Positions 62,801 to 64,000 of a DNA stretch of 64,000 nucleotides are shown here, one piece after another. A model generated the notes under the pieces. That model worked only from the letters and a program-made list of their open reading frames with translations. It was not told the DNA's origin and searched no databases. Source of the stretch: Magnaporthiopsis rhizophila (taxonomy: Eukaryota; Ascomycota; Sordariomycetes; Magnaporthales; Magnaporthaceae); contig PYSS01000043.1 of NCBI GenBank assembly GCA_003049465.1, forward strand, positions 1 to 64,000. Reading direction: 5' to 3'. Numbering within the stretch: position 1 is the first letter of the stretch; each line of letters starts with the position of its first letter. Both the position numbers and the translations under genes were made by a program.

Positions 62801-64000
62801 GCCGGTGTAGCCGTGCGGGATCTTGTAAAACTTGGTGATGTCGTAGACCTTGCCGCGGTTGCTGACCCAGAAATCGTTATCTCCTTGGTGTCTTGAGACG
62901 TCGGACTGGCTCCAGACCTTGTCAAAGTTGGGGCACAGGATGCGGCCAAAGAAGATGATCCAGAAGATGATGAGGGCGTTGATGAGGAGAATGCAGAAGC
63001 AGAGTACCAGCTTCTCGCGCCAGGCCATGCGAACGTCAGGACGCTTCATGCGTCCGACGTAGCGGAGGAGGGGCGAGGGAATCCAGAAGGTCAATGCCCA
63101 GACAACAACAACCCACACTCTCCTCTTGGCCGTAGTCTTTTCCTCCTCAATCTTCTTGCCGCTGGCGAACTCGGGGTCGAGCGAGTTGACGAACTCGCCT
63201 TCCGGATTGAACTGGACACCGTCGCGGTAGTTGTCGCCCTTGTGGCCAAGGCCGTAGTCGCCTGCAGTCACATTACGCATGCCCGTCGGCGCAATAGAGG
63301 GGGGACCGTTGGGCCCACGGGTCAGGGTGGCCTGGCTCTGGTTCCGCTGGTGATTGAGCAGCTGGTCCCGGCTGCCGTTGGAAGCCAAGTCCACCTGCGG
63401 GGGGAAGTAGCCGCTGCCCGCGGCAGAATATCCCGTGTCCATGCCCATCATGCCGGAAGCACCAAGAGGCATGTTATCCCCCATGGGCTTCATGTCGAGC
63501 ATGCTCTCGGCCTCCCACCAGGCATGCTCTCTCATCCAGATGCGCTCACTTCCGACAACAACTTCGCCGTTGCTCCATCCGCGCTCAAGCACCCAGCTCT
63601 CGATGCCGTCACGGCCATCCTTGCAGCCGAGGATCTGGTAGCGCTGCACAAACTCGTCCAGGTCAAAATCGGCAGTGAAGTCCAGACACTTGTTGCGTCT
63701 GTTGGCCCACTCGGGGAGCCTCCACGACCGGAGCTGCCGCGAGACGGTGCCCGCAGACCAAGCCGAGTTGGTGGATGGCAAGGCAGCGAGACTGGCAGGT
63801 GACTCGTCGGTGGGGTGGATGGAGAGATGGTACCAGGCGCGACTGCTGCTCAGGACCGAGGCAAGGTCCATGCGACCCTCCCTGCCGAGGTTGATACCTT
63901 GGCCGGGGACAGGGAAGAGTAGCTTCTTGAGGAAACCGTCGTCGTCGGCGACAAACCCAACCTTCTCTAGAACGTCCTCGCGCTTCTGGAGCAAGTGCTG
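59836..64000 (-). CDS. chitin synthase, class V/VII (5' end beyond window)
   Basis: A plasma-membrane glycosyltransferase making cell-wall chitin; only the C-terminal part is in the window. Exons are >64000-61362 and 61237-59836 (GTAAGT donor, CTGAC branch, GCAG acceptor). The frame is open at the window end, so the start and any myosin motor-like head lie outside. From the N-terminal side there is a linker region with VGSERIWMREHAWWEAESM. Next come membrane helices (VVVVWALTFWIP, LCFCILLINALIIFWIIFFG) and a cytochrome b5-like segment (NRGKVYDITKFYKIPHGYTG). The catalytic domain has YLLMIDADTCV, GETSLQNEEKSWW and the signature SQRRRWINST, and further helices follow. The C-terminal DEK-type domain is seen at VDAIRAVLGEVDLDTVTKKQ. 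The layout is that of classes V and VII; the missing head prevents a choice. Confidence 0.93.

Noticed and set aside
1..64000. CRISPR array, insertion sequence or intact transposase
   Set aside because: No spaced identical repeats, transposase motifs or reverse transcriptase motifs were seen; the gene structure is eukaryotic.

Overview
The window looks like nuclear DNA of a filamentous ascomycete (Pezizomycotina, most likely Sordariomycetes). The genes are GC-rich and carry short introns (about 50-125 bp) with GTRNGY donors, CTAAC/CTGAC branch sites and YAG acceptors. The recognisable proteins are fungal: a chitin synthase with a divergent N-terminal region, Trk-type K+ transporter, PigL_N and AcuF-like zinc-finger proteins, a xi-class glutathione transferase and a xylose reductase. 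All calls come from reading the sequence; no database search was run.

Layout. 1-1.9 kb: no gene seen. 1.9-5.9 kb: a D-2-hydroxyglutarate dehydrogenase-like flavoenzyme (-), proteasome subunit alpha4 (+) and a small CHY zinc-finger protein (-). 5.9-9.9 kb: a 4 kb gene-free stretch leading into the TRK1 potassium transporter (+, to 12.9 kb). 13.6-17.6 kb: mitochondrial ribosomal protein bL19m (-) and an unrecognised mitochondrial protein (+) share a divergent promoter, followed by a mitochondrial-type cysteine synthase (-). 18.4-24.4 kb: ubiquitin E1 UBA1 (+) and a glutathionyl-hydroquinone reductase (+). 24.9-34.8 kb: an Apple/PAN-like membrane protein (-), a PQ-loop protein (-), a SWT21/WRAP53-like WD40 protein (+) and a SHOC1/ZIP2-like meiotic candidate (-).

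The accessory part is 35-48 kb. It holds a stand-alone PigL_N-type helical protein (+); a 283-residue protein that I propose is a fungal gasdermin-like pore former (+); a 934-residue subtilisin-type protease with a long NLR-like N-terminal region (-), ending 35 bp from the previous stop codon; and an AcuF-like C2H2 zinc-finger protein (+) that starts head-to-head with the protease. Two diverged direct repeats lie on either side of the last three genes. The tail-to-tail pair resembles the Podospora het-Q1/het-Q2 gasdermin/protease cell-death system. That is the most interesting locus here.

48-64 kb returns to ordinary content: a large secreted cysteine-rich protein with a duplicated domain, xylose reductase, the ribosome-biogenesis GTPase BMS1, a proteinase B inhibitor (PBI2-like), a mitochondrial PDK/BCK-type kinase, and a chitin synthase cut by the window end. 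Many reading frames were completed by joining exons by eye from splice signals and reading phase; exon coordinates are given in each entry.
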